Of a stretch of DNA of 60,000 nucleotides, positions 1 to 11,031 are shown piece by piece. The position numbers were made by a program, and so were the translations under genes. Each line of letters starts with the position of its first letter. The stretch's first letter is position 1. The notes below the pieces were generated by a model, which had not been told where the DNA came from, searched no databases, and was given only the letters and a program-made list of their open reading frames with translations. Source of the stretch: Diphasiastrum complanatum (Eukaryota > Streptophyta > Lycopodiopsida > Lycopodiales > Lycopodiaceae); assembly GCA_029204225.1 (NCBI GenBank), contig CM055109.1, positions 32,498,927 through 32,558,926 of the forward strand. Reading direction: 5' to 3'.

Positions 1-919
1 TATCAGGTCGTGTAGTCGTAAGATATATCAAACTCCCAACTAGCTGACGAAATAGAGTAGTGTCAACATGTGCACTATCATCAATACGAGATAATTTCTT
101 ACCAGCTTCGCAAGGGGTGATGGAAGGTTTGCACTCTGTCATGTGAAATCTCTCCAATACCTTGCCCACATACTTGTTTTGACATAACTTGATATCACTG
201 CCAGTTTGCCATACGTCAACACCCAAGCAGTAGTGCATAAGGTCTAAATCTGTCATCTCAAACTGCTTGCATAAGTTGTCCTTGATAGAATGAGTGAGGT
301 TCTCGTCATTGCCCGTGATAATGATATCATCAATATAAAGTACAATCAAGGCAATGCTATCATCGTTCATAAGAACATAAAGATTTGGATCTGAATTTGT
401 TCTTACAAACCCATGAGAAAGAAAGTAATTGTCAATGCGTCCATACCATGCGCATGACGCTTGCTTAAGGCCATAAAGTGCTTTGTGTAGTTTACATACC
501 TTCTGTTCTTGCCCTTTTGCCATGAAGCCCTGCGGTTGGACCATGTAAACTTCCTCCTCTAAGTCGCCATTCAAAAATGCAGACTTCACATCCATTTGAT
601 GGATCTTCCACCCAAAATGAGATGCTAGGGCAATGATAAGACGTAGCGTATTCCACTTAGCCACTAGAGCAAATGTCTCTTCATAGTCAATTCCTTTTCT
701 TTGCTCATAACCCTTCACTACTAGGCGTGCCTTATGCTTTGCTATCATGCCATCCGCATGAAATTTTGTTTTAAACACCCATTTGTTGTTAATGGGTTTC
801 TTTCCAAGTGGTAGATCAACCAACTCCCATGTATCATGCATGTGGATGGATTCCATCTCCTCTTCCATTGCCCTTTGCCACTCTTTGTGATCTTTTGCCT
901 CATCAAAGGTTGATAGTTC
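1..919 (-). CDS. Ty1/copia reverse transcriptase, partial, runs off the left edge
   Basis: Reading the minus strand from the TGA at 922-920, the frame stays open to base 1 (about 306 codons) with no stop. In order it shows the pre-RT block 'EWQRAMEEEMES', 'NKWVFKTKFHADG', 'HKARLVVKGYEQRKGIDYEE', 'HQMDVKSAFLNGDLEEEVYM', 'LHKALYGLKQ', the catalytic 'LYIDDIIITG' near 325-350, then 'FEMTDLDLMHYCLGV' and 'LIYLTTTRPD'. These are the ordered blocks of copia RT, which copies element RNA into DNA. There is no start codon because it is an internal part of a polyprotein. RNase H and the 3' LTR would lie left of the window. The integrase just upstream (936-1300) is in another frame, so the element as a whole is broken. 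Confidence 0.93.
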
Positions 920-935
920 TCAACACTTCAAAATG

Positions 936-1300
936 TCACTCATTAGGGCATATTTCACATGATAACGATCGGGAGACTTCCTTTCCCTTGTTTTCTGACC
1001 AAAGTGAATCAGTCAAGCCCATTTGCTTCATCATGGAGAGTGCACTCTCTATAATAGTCCTGTTTTTCCTTTCAGCTACACCATTACTATGCAGCGTGTG
1101 TGACTGTGTGAATTGTATTTTGATACCATGTTCCTTGCAAAAGTCCTCAAAATCATCAAATTTGTATTCGCCCCCTCTATCAGATCTTAGCACTTTGATG
1201 CATGCATCCAGTTGGTTCTCTACCAAAGTCTTGAACTCCTTGAAGCGGGCAAAAGCATCAGATTTCCTCTTCAAGAAATAAATCCATGTCCTCCTTACAC
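936..1300 (-). pseudogene. Ty1/copia integrase core fragment
   Basis: The minus strand encodes 'RTWIYFLKRKSDAFARFKEF', 'LRSDRGGEYKFDDF' (second catalytic Asp) and 'LHSNGVAERKNRTIIESAL' (catalytic Glu), the typical copia integrase core. The zinc finger and first catalytic Asp are missing: sequence above about 1,300 no longer matches integrase. A stop and frame change separate it from the RT at 1-919. The order INT then RT is correct for a copia element read on the minus strand. Confidence 0.9.
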
Positions 1301-1559
1301 TAGGTCCTCCCGGGCACCAAGCTATTGGAATTGGGTTATCATTATCAGTGAGATGATTGGCATCTTGATGTCCATAGAAGATGGTAGAATATATGCTTCT
1401 TTTGCGGCAGTTTCTATTTGACATCTATTGGAATCAGCACAGTCCACAGTGGCTAGTGATTCACCCCAATTTATAATATCAGTTTATCTCATATTGTGTC
1501 CTTTCGGTTGGATTGGAACATATGTAATTTGTCATATGTTGTAGATGACCAATCATCTT

Positions 1560-1994
1560 AAACCTTGGTTGGCTGGCTTTATATGGCCAGTGGAGTCAAC
1601 AGTGACTCATTTTTTGGTATTGCCAAAGGTTATTCTGCTACAGTTCCAATCTTGGACAACGTCTGCCATCTGTAGCCAGGGTGTGCTAAGAAGGAGTTTA
1701 TAAGTATTCGCATCATCTGGTAAATCAAGAATGACGCAATCTATGGTAGATTTGACTCCTGCAATATGTACTGGTATATTTCATAAGTGACCTGCAGGGT
1801 CGGTGACTCATTGATCGGCCATACAAAGTTTGTAACATGGCTGATCTAAGGTATGGAACTCCCATGAGTGACAAAGCCATTATGTTTACACCTGAACCGC
1901 TATCAAGGATAGCGGATACTGTTGGATAATATTTATATATCATTAGTAAGGTAATGCTAGTCCCTTTAGTAACACCGATGTTCATCAGATTCAT
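1560..1994 (-). pseudogene. Ty3/gypsy aspartic protease region
   Basis: The minus strand encodes 'AILDSGSGVNIMA', a retroviral-type aspartic protease flap with DSGSG in place of D-[ST]-G-A. Further along, in a shifted frame, comes 'YKLLLSTPWLQMADVVQDWN', like the 'LLGRPWL...HDW' end of gypsy protease domains. It lies downstream of the gag block (2,220-3,766) on the same strand, so it belongs to the same gag-protease element. Frameshifts break it. RT, RNase H and integrase of this element are absent; the sequence changes to copia integrase below about 1,300-1,430. Confidence 0.7.
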
Positions 1995-2219
1995 AGGAAT
2001 TTGAGGAATCTCTGAAATCTCATTTGGCTTTCGCTGTTCATCTGGGATAGTAGGTAGCTGAAGACTTCAATGAATATAACTCTGGAGACCAATGAAAGAT
2101 TTCATTGCGCTGTGGAAGGGCATTGTGATTTGAGCCTGCAAAAGTTTGAAGAATATTTCGAGTCCCTATAGGAGTTGATCTTTTTCGAGGATCGGAGCAG
2201 ATAACGGACCGTTTGTGTT

Positions 2220-2912
2220 CTATTCCTCATGCAAAAACTCATCTCGAAATGCTTTGTATTGCCTTTGTTCCACGTGTGGATCTGGGTAATCTCTTGGTAA
2301 AGTGGAAGTTGTCAAGGAGCATCCTGTATGGTCAACTAGTTTTTCAAGATTTTGTTGTTGTTGTTGGTTTTGGCGTTGAGCTCTAGTAAGGACTCTGACA
2401 GGTTCAGATGAGATATTTGGTGCTGGTAAGATCCTGTGAGGTTGCTTTGGGCAATCTTTGAAGCTGTGTGTTGCGAACACAATCTGGACACCAACATGGC
2501 ACTGGCTTTACATTTTATAGTCAACCATGAAATGTCCCATTTCATCACAGATGAGACATTTGCTGCTCATTGGTCCCATATTAATTACATAGCCATCCTG
2601 GATGGCTAGCTGTTCTGGAGTTTTTGGACTTGTGAAATACTCATCTCGTTTGCACGAGCATGAGGTATCTTCATGATAGAGTGTTGAACTACCAGAAGTG
2701 GGTGCTGTATCTTGATGGTATGTGTGATCATAGGAGTGGTCAACAAGATGTGTTTGTGCAGGTTCTCTATGGTGTCGATGTTTTTGTGCTCCTACATCAG
2801 GTTGTCCCCTTGGAGGTGGATCTAAGAGTGTCAGTTGAGATTCATAAGAGTCTCTGGAACATCTCTCTCTTTCTGGCAGCTCTTGGATCTCGTCTATGGT
2901 GGATCTAGCCAA
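2220..2912 (-). pseudogene. Ty3/gypsy gag, nucleocapsid part with degenerate zinc knuckle
   Basis: A minus-strand ORF (2,912-2,508) ends with 'CLICDEMGHFMVDYKM'. This is a CX2CX4HX4C zinc knuckle whose last Cys is Tyr, so zinc binding is probably lost. Reading continues in other frames to 2,220 with 'TRAQRQNQQQQQNLEKL', a Gln-rich linker common between gag and protease. It sits directly after the capsid region at 2,938-3,766. Confidence 0.75.
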
Positions 2913-2937
2913 TGTGTAACTGACCTGACATGGAGCT

Positions 2938-3766
2938 CTAGATAGACTTTAGGGTATTTTGGGACTCTTTTGTGAGTTTCTCCATCTGTTGTTGGTGTTG
3001 CTGGTTAAGCAACTCCATTTGTGTTTTCCGTAATTGTTCTCGAGTTTCATCATTTCGTCTAGAGTCATGAACAACATGGTGTGTTCTCCTTTCTCGAGGT
3101 TCATCAACATCTGATCCCTTGTCTTCTTCACGGATGACATCAAACATGGCTTGTTTTAATGATGTGTACTCATCATTAGATCGAAGTTCACATCTTATCC
3201 ATCTTGGAAGTCCAACTAGGAACCAGATGATGAGCATGGACTCCGTGGGTTGTTCTTGTACCTAACTTTTTAATCGTTTAAATCTTTCAATATAGTCCAC
3301 GTACTTTTTCATCTTTTGTCATTTTGGTATTGCCTAATTTGACAAAAGGACTCTCAATCAAACAAAATGGTTTGAATCGCTTGATAAAGGCTTCTTTCAA
3401 GAGTGACCAATCTCGTTTATCATCACGATCCAGGTTGAAAAACCATTCTCGTGCTCGATCGATCATGGTCATCGAGAAGAGTTGTACCAGGGCTTCTGGA
3501 GATGTTTCGCCAAAGACATCACATGCATTTTCAAAGACTTGAAAAAATCCTTCAAGGTCAAAATTGTCGTCGTAGTTAGGAAGATCTAGCTTTGTTATTT
3601 GTTTTTCAGTACGCGGTTTGTGGTTAGCAAAGGCCCCGTTTAAGTGAGATCTTGCTTGTGAGGATTCAACAGCATGAAATTGCGGTTGGTCGTATGCAAC
3701 TTCAGCTCTCATAGGTTCCCATCTCTCGAATGGGTTGGTAGATGGTTCATGGATTTGTGATTTCAT
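2938..3766 (-). pseudogene. Ty3/gypsy gag, capsid part
   Basis: The ORF 3,766-3,287 contains 'LDLPNYDDNFDLEGFFQVFE', 'LFSMTMIDRAREWFFNLD' and 'DWSLLKEAFIKRF', matching the retrotransposon gag fold (Leu-rich block, then A.EWF, then W..L...F..RF). It continues out of frame at 3,237-2,938 with a Glu/Gln-rich helical stretch. It forms the particle shell of a Ty3/gypsy element on the minus strand, followed by nucleocapsid and protease. No LTR bracketing it could be assigned. Confidence 0.85.
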
Positions 3767-4079
3767 TCAAGAGTACCTATTGTATCTAGCTTGAGATGCC
3801 ATCTCCGGTGGATAGTCTTCTATGGAGTTAGGATCGTAAGGACGATCCATATGGAAATTCTAGAGTACTTTAGGATAGGGTATTTACGACTCTTGGACTT
3901 GGTTTTTGTTTGTTTTTTTTGTTTTTGTTTTCTAACATGATGGATTTAAAATATATCAAGGGATATTAAACAGAGTATAATGATTTGTATGTGTCCAAAT
4001 GGCATAGTGTTCATGTAGGGGTATTGCAAAAAACTAGGTTGATAGCTGCGGTATTTGGCAAGTATGGAGGTCTAGTCAA
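3767..4079. other. Non-coding stretch, probable leader of the minus-strand gypsy gag
   Basis: No ORF or recognisable motif was seen. On the minus strand it directly precedes the gag start and carries a T-rich tract (about 3,895-3,935). A leader of the gypsy element is an inference. Confidence 0.3.
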
Positions 4080-5065
4080 ATATAGAATTGACTTGTCTTT
4101 TTTACTCAGCTCGATCGAGATTGCAATGCATGCACTCGGTTGATATTTGAAAAGTGGGTTTAGTCGAAGTGGCACTACAAAGAGTCGGTTGAGATTTGAG
4201 ATAAAGCATCGGTCGAGATCTGAAAGAAAACACTCGGTCGAGAATGGACTGAAAGATTCGGTCGAGACTAGGATGAGTGAGTGTCAATCGAGATCTGAAG
4301 GAGTTATTTGGTTGAGATTTGAGATATAGCGTCGGTTGAGATCTGACATAAAACACTTGGTCAAGAGTGGACATAAAAAAATTTGGTCGAGATTGAGATG
4401 AGTGTGTTTCGATCGAGATCTGAAGGAGTTATTCGGTTGAGATCTGAGATATAGCGTCGGTTGAGATCTGACTAAAAACACTCAATCAAGAGTGGACTGA
4501 AAATTTTGGTCGAGATTTGAATGAGAGTTGACATCCATCCAGTTCCTTGTCATTGATTGCTGATAAGTGGTGGAAATTGGCCGTAAACATAAATGAACCA
4601 AACCTGTCACTCTGTAGAAATGAACTAAAACTGCGACAGGCAAAGGTGTCGCAAAAAGACGACAGTGTCGAGATTTTGCGAAAAACTCGACAATGTCCTT
4701 AAATCTCATTTAGGTATCCCCACACTTTTCCAGAGTCGTTTCATTAACATTTGAGGCACTTTGAAAAAAGCAAAAATTGCGACTCTGCATATTTACTCAC
4801 AAATCCTGACATGCAACAGTGTCTCTAAAATGCAAAAAAGACGACATTGCATTTTTACACAAGATTCCTGACAGGTGAAAAATACAAAGTGAGAGAAAAT
4901 GAAAATGCGACACTGTAGTCAAACTCCGTGTATTTTTGCAAACTATGTAAAAACACTCGTAAAACTGCAGACTATAAAAGAACACGAGAAAATCTGCAAA
5001 ACTGGATAAACGATGGATGAGGATTAAAACTGATTAGTCGGTTAACAAGAAGGAGAACAATCCAA
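4080..5065 (-). mobile_element. Copia-type LTR copy (family 1), inverted, 3'-truncated
   Basis: On the minus strand it begins at 5,065 with TGTTGGATTGTTCTCC and runs colinear with the plus-strand 3' LTR at 16,021: a region of 'cgacattgcattttt'-type repeats, then 'ggaactggatggatg'. After that comes a tandem array (4,185-4,515) that the 16,021 copy lacks. It breaks off near 4,080 before the TATA/R part seen at 9,190 and 16,620. No polypurine tract precedes it, so it looks like a truncated LTR inserted beside the Pro-rich ORF at 5,041-5,560. Confidence 0.75.
4185..4515 (-). repeat. About 124-bp tandem repeat inside an LTR, built of 30-35-bp sub-repeats
   Basis: The block starting 'ggttgagatttgag' recurs at about 4,187, 4,311 and 4,435, a period near 124 bp. 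Each unit is itself made of four related sub-repeats carrying 'tcggtcgagatctga' (minus strand 'tcagatctcgaccga'). The array lies in the U3-like part of the LTR. Confidence 0.85.
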
Positions 5066-5560
5066 CACGTCAAATTGTTGCATCATGAACTGACCTCCTA
5101 AGTTGCCGTAGATGTTGAACTGGAGCTCATTCACCAACCAAATTGCTTTTTGGGCTGTGAGTGGTAATTGCTCCCAAGGGCCAATGTGAGGAAGTGTGTG
5201 GATATAGTTTGGGTAGGTCATGGGGTTGAATGGAAGAAAATTGGGAATTGGTGGAGAGGATGGAATGTGAGAAAATGCAGGTGGAGATGATTGAGATATG
5301 GGAGGAGATGTCGGTGGAGGTGATTGAGGTCTTAGAGGAGGTGAATGTGGAGGTGATTGAATGTGCGTCAGAGAAGTGTGAATTGGATTAGTGGTTACTG
5401 TGGTGAATTGGATTCGCGTTAGTAAGTGTAGTGCAAAGTCATCTATATTGACCGCGGATTCAAGTAGAGTGGAGGTTGTTCACAGATTTCTGCTGCGAAT
5501 CTGTGAACATTATTCTTTTACGCTCTTCTTGGTTTCTTTAACTCTGGAAATCGGGCGTTC
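5041..5560 (-). pseudogene. Pro/Ser-rich ORF fragment of unknown function
   Basis: On the minus strand one frame is open from about 5,500 down to the stop at 5,041. It reads 'LHLLTRIQFTTVTTNPIH', then a Pro-rich run 'QSPPHSPPLRPQSPPPTSPP', then 'YPNYIHTLPHIGPWEQLPLT' and 'AIWLVNELQFNIYGNLGGQ'. Its last ten codons come from the LTR that starts at 5,065, so the natural end was lost. It may be the end of a gag-like protein; no family was recognised. Confidence 0.45.
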
Positions 5561-5564
5561 TAGG

Positions 5565-6078
5565 AAAGTTTGTGGTTGTATTCTTAGATGATATTCTCAT
5601 CTACAGTAGAACACTTAAGGAGCATTTGAGTCATTTTAGTATTGTCTTAGATATTCTCAGACGAAAGAAACTCTACGCTAAGGAATCTAAATGTGAGTTC
5701 TTTAAGCATGAGTTGTTGTACCTCAGTCATAAGATCACCCATAGTGGGTTGGAGATTGACAAGAGTAAGGTCAAGACAGTGCTAGAATGGTCGATACCAA
5801 AGACGATTAGAGAAGTTAAATCTTTTCTCGGTTTTATAGTTTTCTTTCGTAAGTCAATTGAGGATTATGCTAAAGTGGCATCACCCTTATATAATTTGAC
5901 TAAAGGCAGAATTAACAAAAAGAAAAAGAGAGGTCAACCTAGCGAGCCTATTGAGTGGAATGATGAATTGAACCAATGCTTTGAGAAACTCAAGCAAGTG
6001 GTTGCTTCAGCTCCTGTTTTACAGATCGCGAATCCTGATTTACCTACGGCGTGCGAACTGACGCATGTGATTCGGTGA
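5565..6078 (+). pseudogene. Ty3/gypsy reverse transcriptase, C-terminal part
   Basis: It starts at the catalytic block 'VVFLDDILIYSRTLKEHLSH' (FLDD in place of YxDD). Then follow 'KKLYAKESKCEFFKHELLYL', 'VLEWSIPKTIREVKSFLGF' and 'SAPVLQIANPDLPTACELT', the usual gypsy RT thumb/connection. The fingers and first palm motifs are missing. A frame change near 6,060 leads to RNase H. Confidence 0.92.
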
Positions 6079-6450
6079 TAGGGGCAGTTCTTCCACATGA
6101 TGATAGACCGATAGCATTTGAAAGCAAAAAACTCACGGGGCCTTAGTTGCATTATACAACTCAGGAGAAAGAGTTATTTGTTATCATTCATGCACTTAAA
6201 ACCTGGAGGCATTACTTTATGGTAGTCGGTTTATAGTGTACACAAATCACCAACCTCTGAAGTACTTTTGTAATCAAAATGATCTAAGGGGTCGTAAAGC
6301 CCGTTGGGCCGAGCTTATGCAGGAATTTGATCATGAAATCCGATATGTCAAGGGCAGATCTAACCAAGTTGCGGATGCACTTAGTTGGATTGGTGAATTA
6401 AATGAACTTTCATTCACCCAAATTATATCTTTCACTGAGAGAAAAATGTG
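6060..6450 (+). pseudogene. Ty3/gypsy RNase H
   Basis: In shifting frames this reads 'DSVIGAVLPHDDRPIAFESK', a TAG in 'KLTGP*LHYTTQEKELFVII', then 'VYTNHQPLKYFCNQNDLRGR' and 'ARWAELMQEFDHEIRYVKG' ending 'SNQVADALSW'. These are the ordered gypsy RNase H motifs, with the DALS[WR] end intact. It would remove template RNA during reverse transcription. Confidence 0.88.
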
Positions 6451-7422
6451 AATCAGATTCTCATTTTGGTCCCATCTGGAAGATGGTGGGGACAAGAAAA
6501 AATGAGAATGGAATAGAGATTTATTCACAAGGGTTTCAGGTTCCTAAGAAAGATAAGAAGATAGCGAAACAGTTCTCTATCCGAGGTGGGTTACTATTTT
6601 GGAATGGAAAAATTTGTGTACCAACGGATGATGAATTAAGGAAGAAGATTCTTAATGAGTGTCATGACGTTCCCTATGCAAGTCATCTGGGTATACACAA
6701 ACAAGAATTTGGACTTGGTCAGAAGAGAGTTTTATTGGCCAAAACTCAAGCCATTTGTCGAGTCTTATGTGGTTAAGTGTAGGCCTTGCCAGTTAGCCAA
6801 AGCTGAACGCTTAAGGACTGGAGGGTTGTTACATCCCCTAGATATCCCTTAGAAACGATGGGAAAGTATATCTATGAATTTTGTGGTTGGACTTCCAAAT
6901 ACTCAACGCCAAAATGATTCTATTTGGGTTGTGGTGGACAGGTTGACAAAGTTAGCTACTTTTATACCAGTCAAGTCAACTGCTAAGGCTTCAGATTTAG
7001 CCCAAATCTTTGTGGAAAGATTATTTAGGCTTTATGGACTGCCAAGTGATATAGTTAGTGATATAGATCCTAAATTTATGGGTCACTTTTGGTCAGCTAT
7101 ATTTCATAAGCTTGAAACCTCGCCTAGTTTTAATTCTTTTGATCATCCTGAATCAGATGGCCAGACTGAGAGAACTAATCAGACTATGGACGATATGTTG
7201 AGAACTTATGTGTCTCACAGGCAATCTCAGTGGGAAGATTACATTCCTTTAATTGAGCTTGGTTATAACAGTAGAAAACATTCTACTACTGGTTATAGTC
7301 CGTTTATGCTAATGTACGGTTTTCAACCTAGATCTCCGATAAATGTGGAGACAAAGTCTATTAAGATCCAGAAAGTTGTAGATTTCTTGCATGATATGCA
7401 TGGAATATGGCAAGTGGCATAA
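6402..7422 (+). pseudogene. Ty3/gypsy integrase, first catalytic Asp replaced by Asn
   Basis: The N-terminal HHCC finger is split between frames ('ECHDVPYASHLGIHK' then 'REFYWPKLKPFVESYVVKC' and 'CQLAKAER'). After a stop at about 6,850 the core reads 'SMNFVVGLPNTQRQNDSIW', where the first catalytic residue, usually D in 'MDFI.GLP', is N. 'IVSDIDPKFMGHFW' keeps the second Asp and 'ESDGQTERTNQTMDDML' keeps the Glu. It ends at 7,422 without a chromodomain. Confidence 0.9.
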
Positions 7423-7425
7423 ATG

Positions 7426-7442
7426 CCCCCCCCCCCCCCCCC
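7426..7442. repeat. 17-base poly-C run
   Basis: An uninterrupted run of C starts just after the gypsy integrase remnant. Its length could vary between reads or assemblies. Confidence 0.95.
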
Positions 7443-8849
7443 ATCCAAGGAAATGATCCTCAACCACTCCATAAGCCCTACAACATAGCTCCACCTGAAA
7501 CCGAATAAAATGTGGACTCTTCTCCATCCCACCACGTAGTGGGCGTGATGTCACCGAATTAGGCAAATATTCAGCTTTGGGGAAGTGGTGCACCCAATGA
7601 CCTGTTGTGCTTAAAAACAACGACTCATCAATTACCCATTGGAAACGTTGGAGATGCATCGACACGACATAGAAGATAAACACCCATCATATACACCTGT
7701 CAAGCAAAAATCAAGTTATTCAAAATTAATATACTCTAAGTATCATGATGTATGCAAAACAACCACAAAAAATTATATTGTACATGAACTGGATTGTTAG
7801 AAGATATGCAAGATCCAGATCACAATTCCAGCCTATTTGATTTACCTGGATGCTGAAAAATTACTTAAGAAGGAACAAAAAATCTAATCCACATTGCATA
7901 AAGAAAGAAAGCAGAAAATCCACATCCACAAACAAGAGAAAGCAAAGCATGTTCATAGGAGATTCACTCAAGAAAACAGCCATGAACAAGGAGCTCCAAG
8001 ATTGTCAAAAACTCGTGGAGGATCTTCTTTATTCACACAAGAGAGAATGACAATACAATAAAAGCTCCCTCACAAGAGAGGGGCTCTCTTAAATAGACCA
8101 AGAGGCTACCCATGTGGAGCCTAAGTGGCAATTCCACTAATCTACAAATTCCAAGTGGAATTAGCTCTTCCACTAAAGGTCATCATCAAAAGGTGGCTCA
8201 CTCTAGTTTCTTCAAGAGAGGTCCACATTTATTACATTGCCTAGAAACACTACTAGCTCCTACATGGTCATTCCTTTTTTGGGATCCACCATGAGGCTCA
8301 CATAACGTAGAATTGTATACCTAGCTAGTACTCCTCAGCTCTCATGCTCGGCTCTCATCTTCTACCTCTTCTCCTTCTTCTAAGACCTCCTCGGTCTAGG
8401 GTGAGAGGTGCTTTTCATGAAGCTCACCTTGACATCTTGGGGATTCCTCGGAATCTGCCAACAGAGGTATGTACACATTTTTCAAGCACGTAAAGACTTT
8501 TCTAATATGCATATGACATAATTTTTTCTCTTTTTCAAATTTTTCAACAAAATCATTAAGATGATTGTAAAGATTTTTCACTAAGCTCAAAGTGTCTTTC
8601 TTTTCACAAACTCAAGATAGACCTTAACCTAGTCAATAGTTTCAAGAAGATCAACTAGGCATAGAGTTTTATCCTCAGGTCCAGTAGAAGAACATGTAGC
8701 CCTATCAGTGTTAATGACAAAATTATGCATCTCAATGGCTTTTCTCATACAACAAATCAGTGTTTGCACAAAATGGTTAGGTGGAGGAAGGGGCTTCCCA
8801 TAACCCAACAAGGTAGCATCATGAAACCATCTTGTGGACTAAACTTCAT
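7443..8849. other. No recognised gene; possible minus-strand LTR-like segment
   Basis: Only short ORFs without family resemblance occur here. Around 8,075-8,105 the minus strand reads 'ggtctatttaagagagcc', a TATA-like box followed by GA-rich sequence. This could be an LTR promoter in reverse orientation, but no PBS, PPT or LTR ends were found. Confidence 0.25.
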
Positions 8850-9372
<523 letters not shown>

Positions 9373-9375
9373 TCC

Positions 9376-9827
9376 AAAGTATCAAATGTGTTTTCATTAG
9401 CTACACTACTTCAGATCAAGCCTACAAGTTGTTCGATCCCATTGAGTTGAAGATATTTACTAGTCGGGATGTCATCTTCATCGAAGATTAGTTTCAAGAT
9501 CTCAAAGGAAAAAGTAGTCCCCATGTAGCCGACCTATCAGATTTCCCTAACACATTGAGCTTTCCAGTTCCTCAGTTGACTATTCCCATTGAAGGTCCAA
9601 GCTCTTCTACTTTTGACGAACAACAAATCAACGACGAATCAAAAGGTGATGATGGTGCAGATCAGCAACTACAGTGTGATGGAAATGGTCAACTTCTTGT
9701 ATTACCCAAAAGATCATCAAGGACTAGCAGACCACCTGAGAGGTATATCGACGTGTCTGCAGCCTATCTTGTTCAGGAACCGATGTCTATCCAAGAGGCA
9801 CTCAGTCAGCTTGATTCAGATCTCTGA
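9376..9827 (+). pseudogene. Copia integrase C-terminal end and pre-RT linker
   Basis: Reads 'CVFISYTTSDQAYKLFDPIE' and 'KIFTSRDVIFIED', the C-terminal block of copia integrase (K.Y+L%DP...SRDV.F.E), then a stop at 9,489. The linker continues with 'VLPKRSSRTSRPPERYIDVS' and 'PMSIQEALSQLDSDL'. The integrase core is deleted and replaced by the CT run. Confidence 0.85.
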
Positions 9828-10510
9828 AAAGAAGCTATGGATAAAGAGTATTCATCTCTTATTAATAACTAGACATGGACAATTGTCGAATTACCTGCCA
9901 GCATAAACGTAGTTGATTAAAATGGATTTTCAAAGTCTGTACAATGCAGATGGAAGCATCAACAAGAGAAAGACATGACTTGTCGCCAGAGGATTTTCTC
10001 AGGTATACAACATCGATTACACTGAGACCTTCAGTCCAGTATTCAAGAATTCTTCTATTCGACTTTTGCTATGATTTGCCGCTACAACAGATTTGGAAAT
10101 ACATCAAATGGATGTACAGACATCATATCCCAATGGAGTTGTCAAAGAAGACATTTACATGGTGCAACCCAAAGGTTATATTATCAAGGGTGAACGCAAT
10201 CATGTGTGTAAACTCCATAAGGCAATTTATGGCTTGAAGCAATCTGCTCGGGCATGGTTTCAAAGGACCAATACTTTTCTTATTGATCACGGCTATACAC
10301 CTAGATCTTCAGATTCAAATGTTTACTTCACAGCAGTGCAGCAGTCTTTTATCATTATCACTTTATACGTGGATGATACATTGCCTTTCAGCATCAGTAC
10401 CGATCTGATAAAAGAGGCCAAGACAATGTTATCTTCCGAATTCGACATGAACGATCTGGGCGAAGCTCATTTCTACCTTGGTATACAAATCCACAGAGAC
10501 AGAAAATAGA
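9828..10510 (+). pseudogene. Copia reverse transcriptase (YVDD present)
   Basis: The first blocks lie in changing frames up to about 10,090. From 10,093 one frame gives 'IHQMDVQTSYPNGVVKEDIY', 'VCKLHKAIYGLKQSARAW', the catalytic 'ITLYVDDTLPFS' and 'EFDMNDLGEAHFYLGIQIH', ending at the TAG at 10,507. The catalytic Asp pair is intact, but upstream frameshifts and the stop make the polyprotein non-functional. Confidence 0.9.
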
Positions 10511-11031
10511 AGTTGGTCTACATTACACAACAGAGGTACATCTACAACATGTTAGTAAAATATAATCTATTTAATTGCAAGGTAGCTCTCTCACCAATGT
10601 AACTAGATCTCAAATCATCAAAGGACCAGTGTCCCCAAACAATTCATGAGAAGCAGCAGATGCGTGAGTATCCTTACCATTCTATTATAGGATCTCTTAT
10701 GTACGCCATGATATGTACTAGACCAAACATAGCTTTTGGAGTCAACTCTCTCAGTTAGTTTATGACTAATCCTGGTGTAACACATTGGAAGGCTCTTATC
10801 AGAGTCATGAGATATCTTCGACTACTATGGACTTTTGCATTTGTTATGGAGCAGTCTGAAATGACAAACTCAATTTACTCACTGGTTACATAGATGCAAG
10901 TTGGGCAGGAGATGTAGACACTCGTAAATCCACTTCCGGATTCAAACAATGGTCCAATTTTTTGGAACAGTCGCAAGCAATCTTCGGTAGCTCTATCTTC
11001 CACTGAATCAGAGTATATCGCAGCTTCTCAA
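10511..11031 (+). pseudogene. Copia RT end and first half of RNase H
   Basis: Continues with 'LVYITQQRYIYNMLVKYNL', 'MREYPYHSIIGSLMYAMICT', 'RPNIAFGVNSLS' and RNase H 'SRKQSSVALSSTESEYIAAS', broken by stops. The frame ends at 11,031, exactly where another LTR element is inserted; the rest of RNase H resumes at 15,688. Confidence 0.88.
11027..11031 (+). repeat. Target site duplication CTCAA, left copy
   Basis: CTCAA lies directly before the 5' LTR and again directly after the 3' LTR (15,688-15,692). Removing the element and one copy joins the two halves of the RNase H frame. Confidence 0.9.

Larger units (their letters stand above)
5565..7422 (+). mobile_element. Ty3/gypsy pol remnant (RT - RNase H - integrase), no LTRs found
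   Basis: The order RT palm, RNase H, integrase zinc finger and integrase core is that of Ty3/gypsy. The start is cut inside RT (before FLDD at about 5,580) and the end falls beside a poly-C run at 7,426. At least four frame changes and two in-frame stops show it is dead. The domains are described separately. Confidence 0.92.

Noticed and set aside
4102-4481. Minus-strand repeat ORFs ('RSQPTLYLKSQP')
   Set aside because: Translation of the LTR tandem array; not a protein.
7309-7683. Minus-strand ORF over the poly-C run
   Set aside because: Partly antisense to gypsy integrase and contains a Gly run from poly-C; no domain support.
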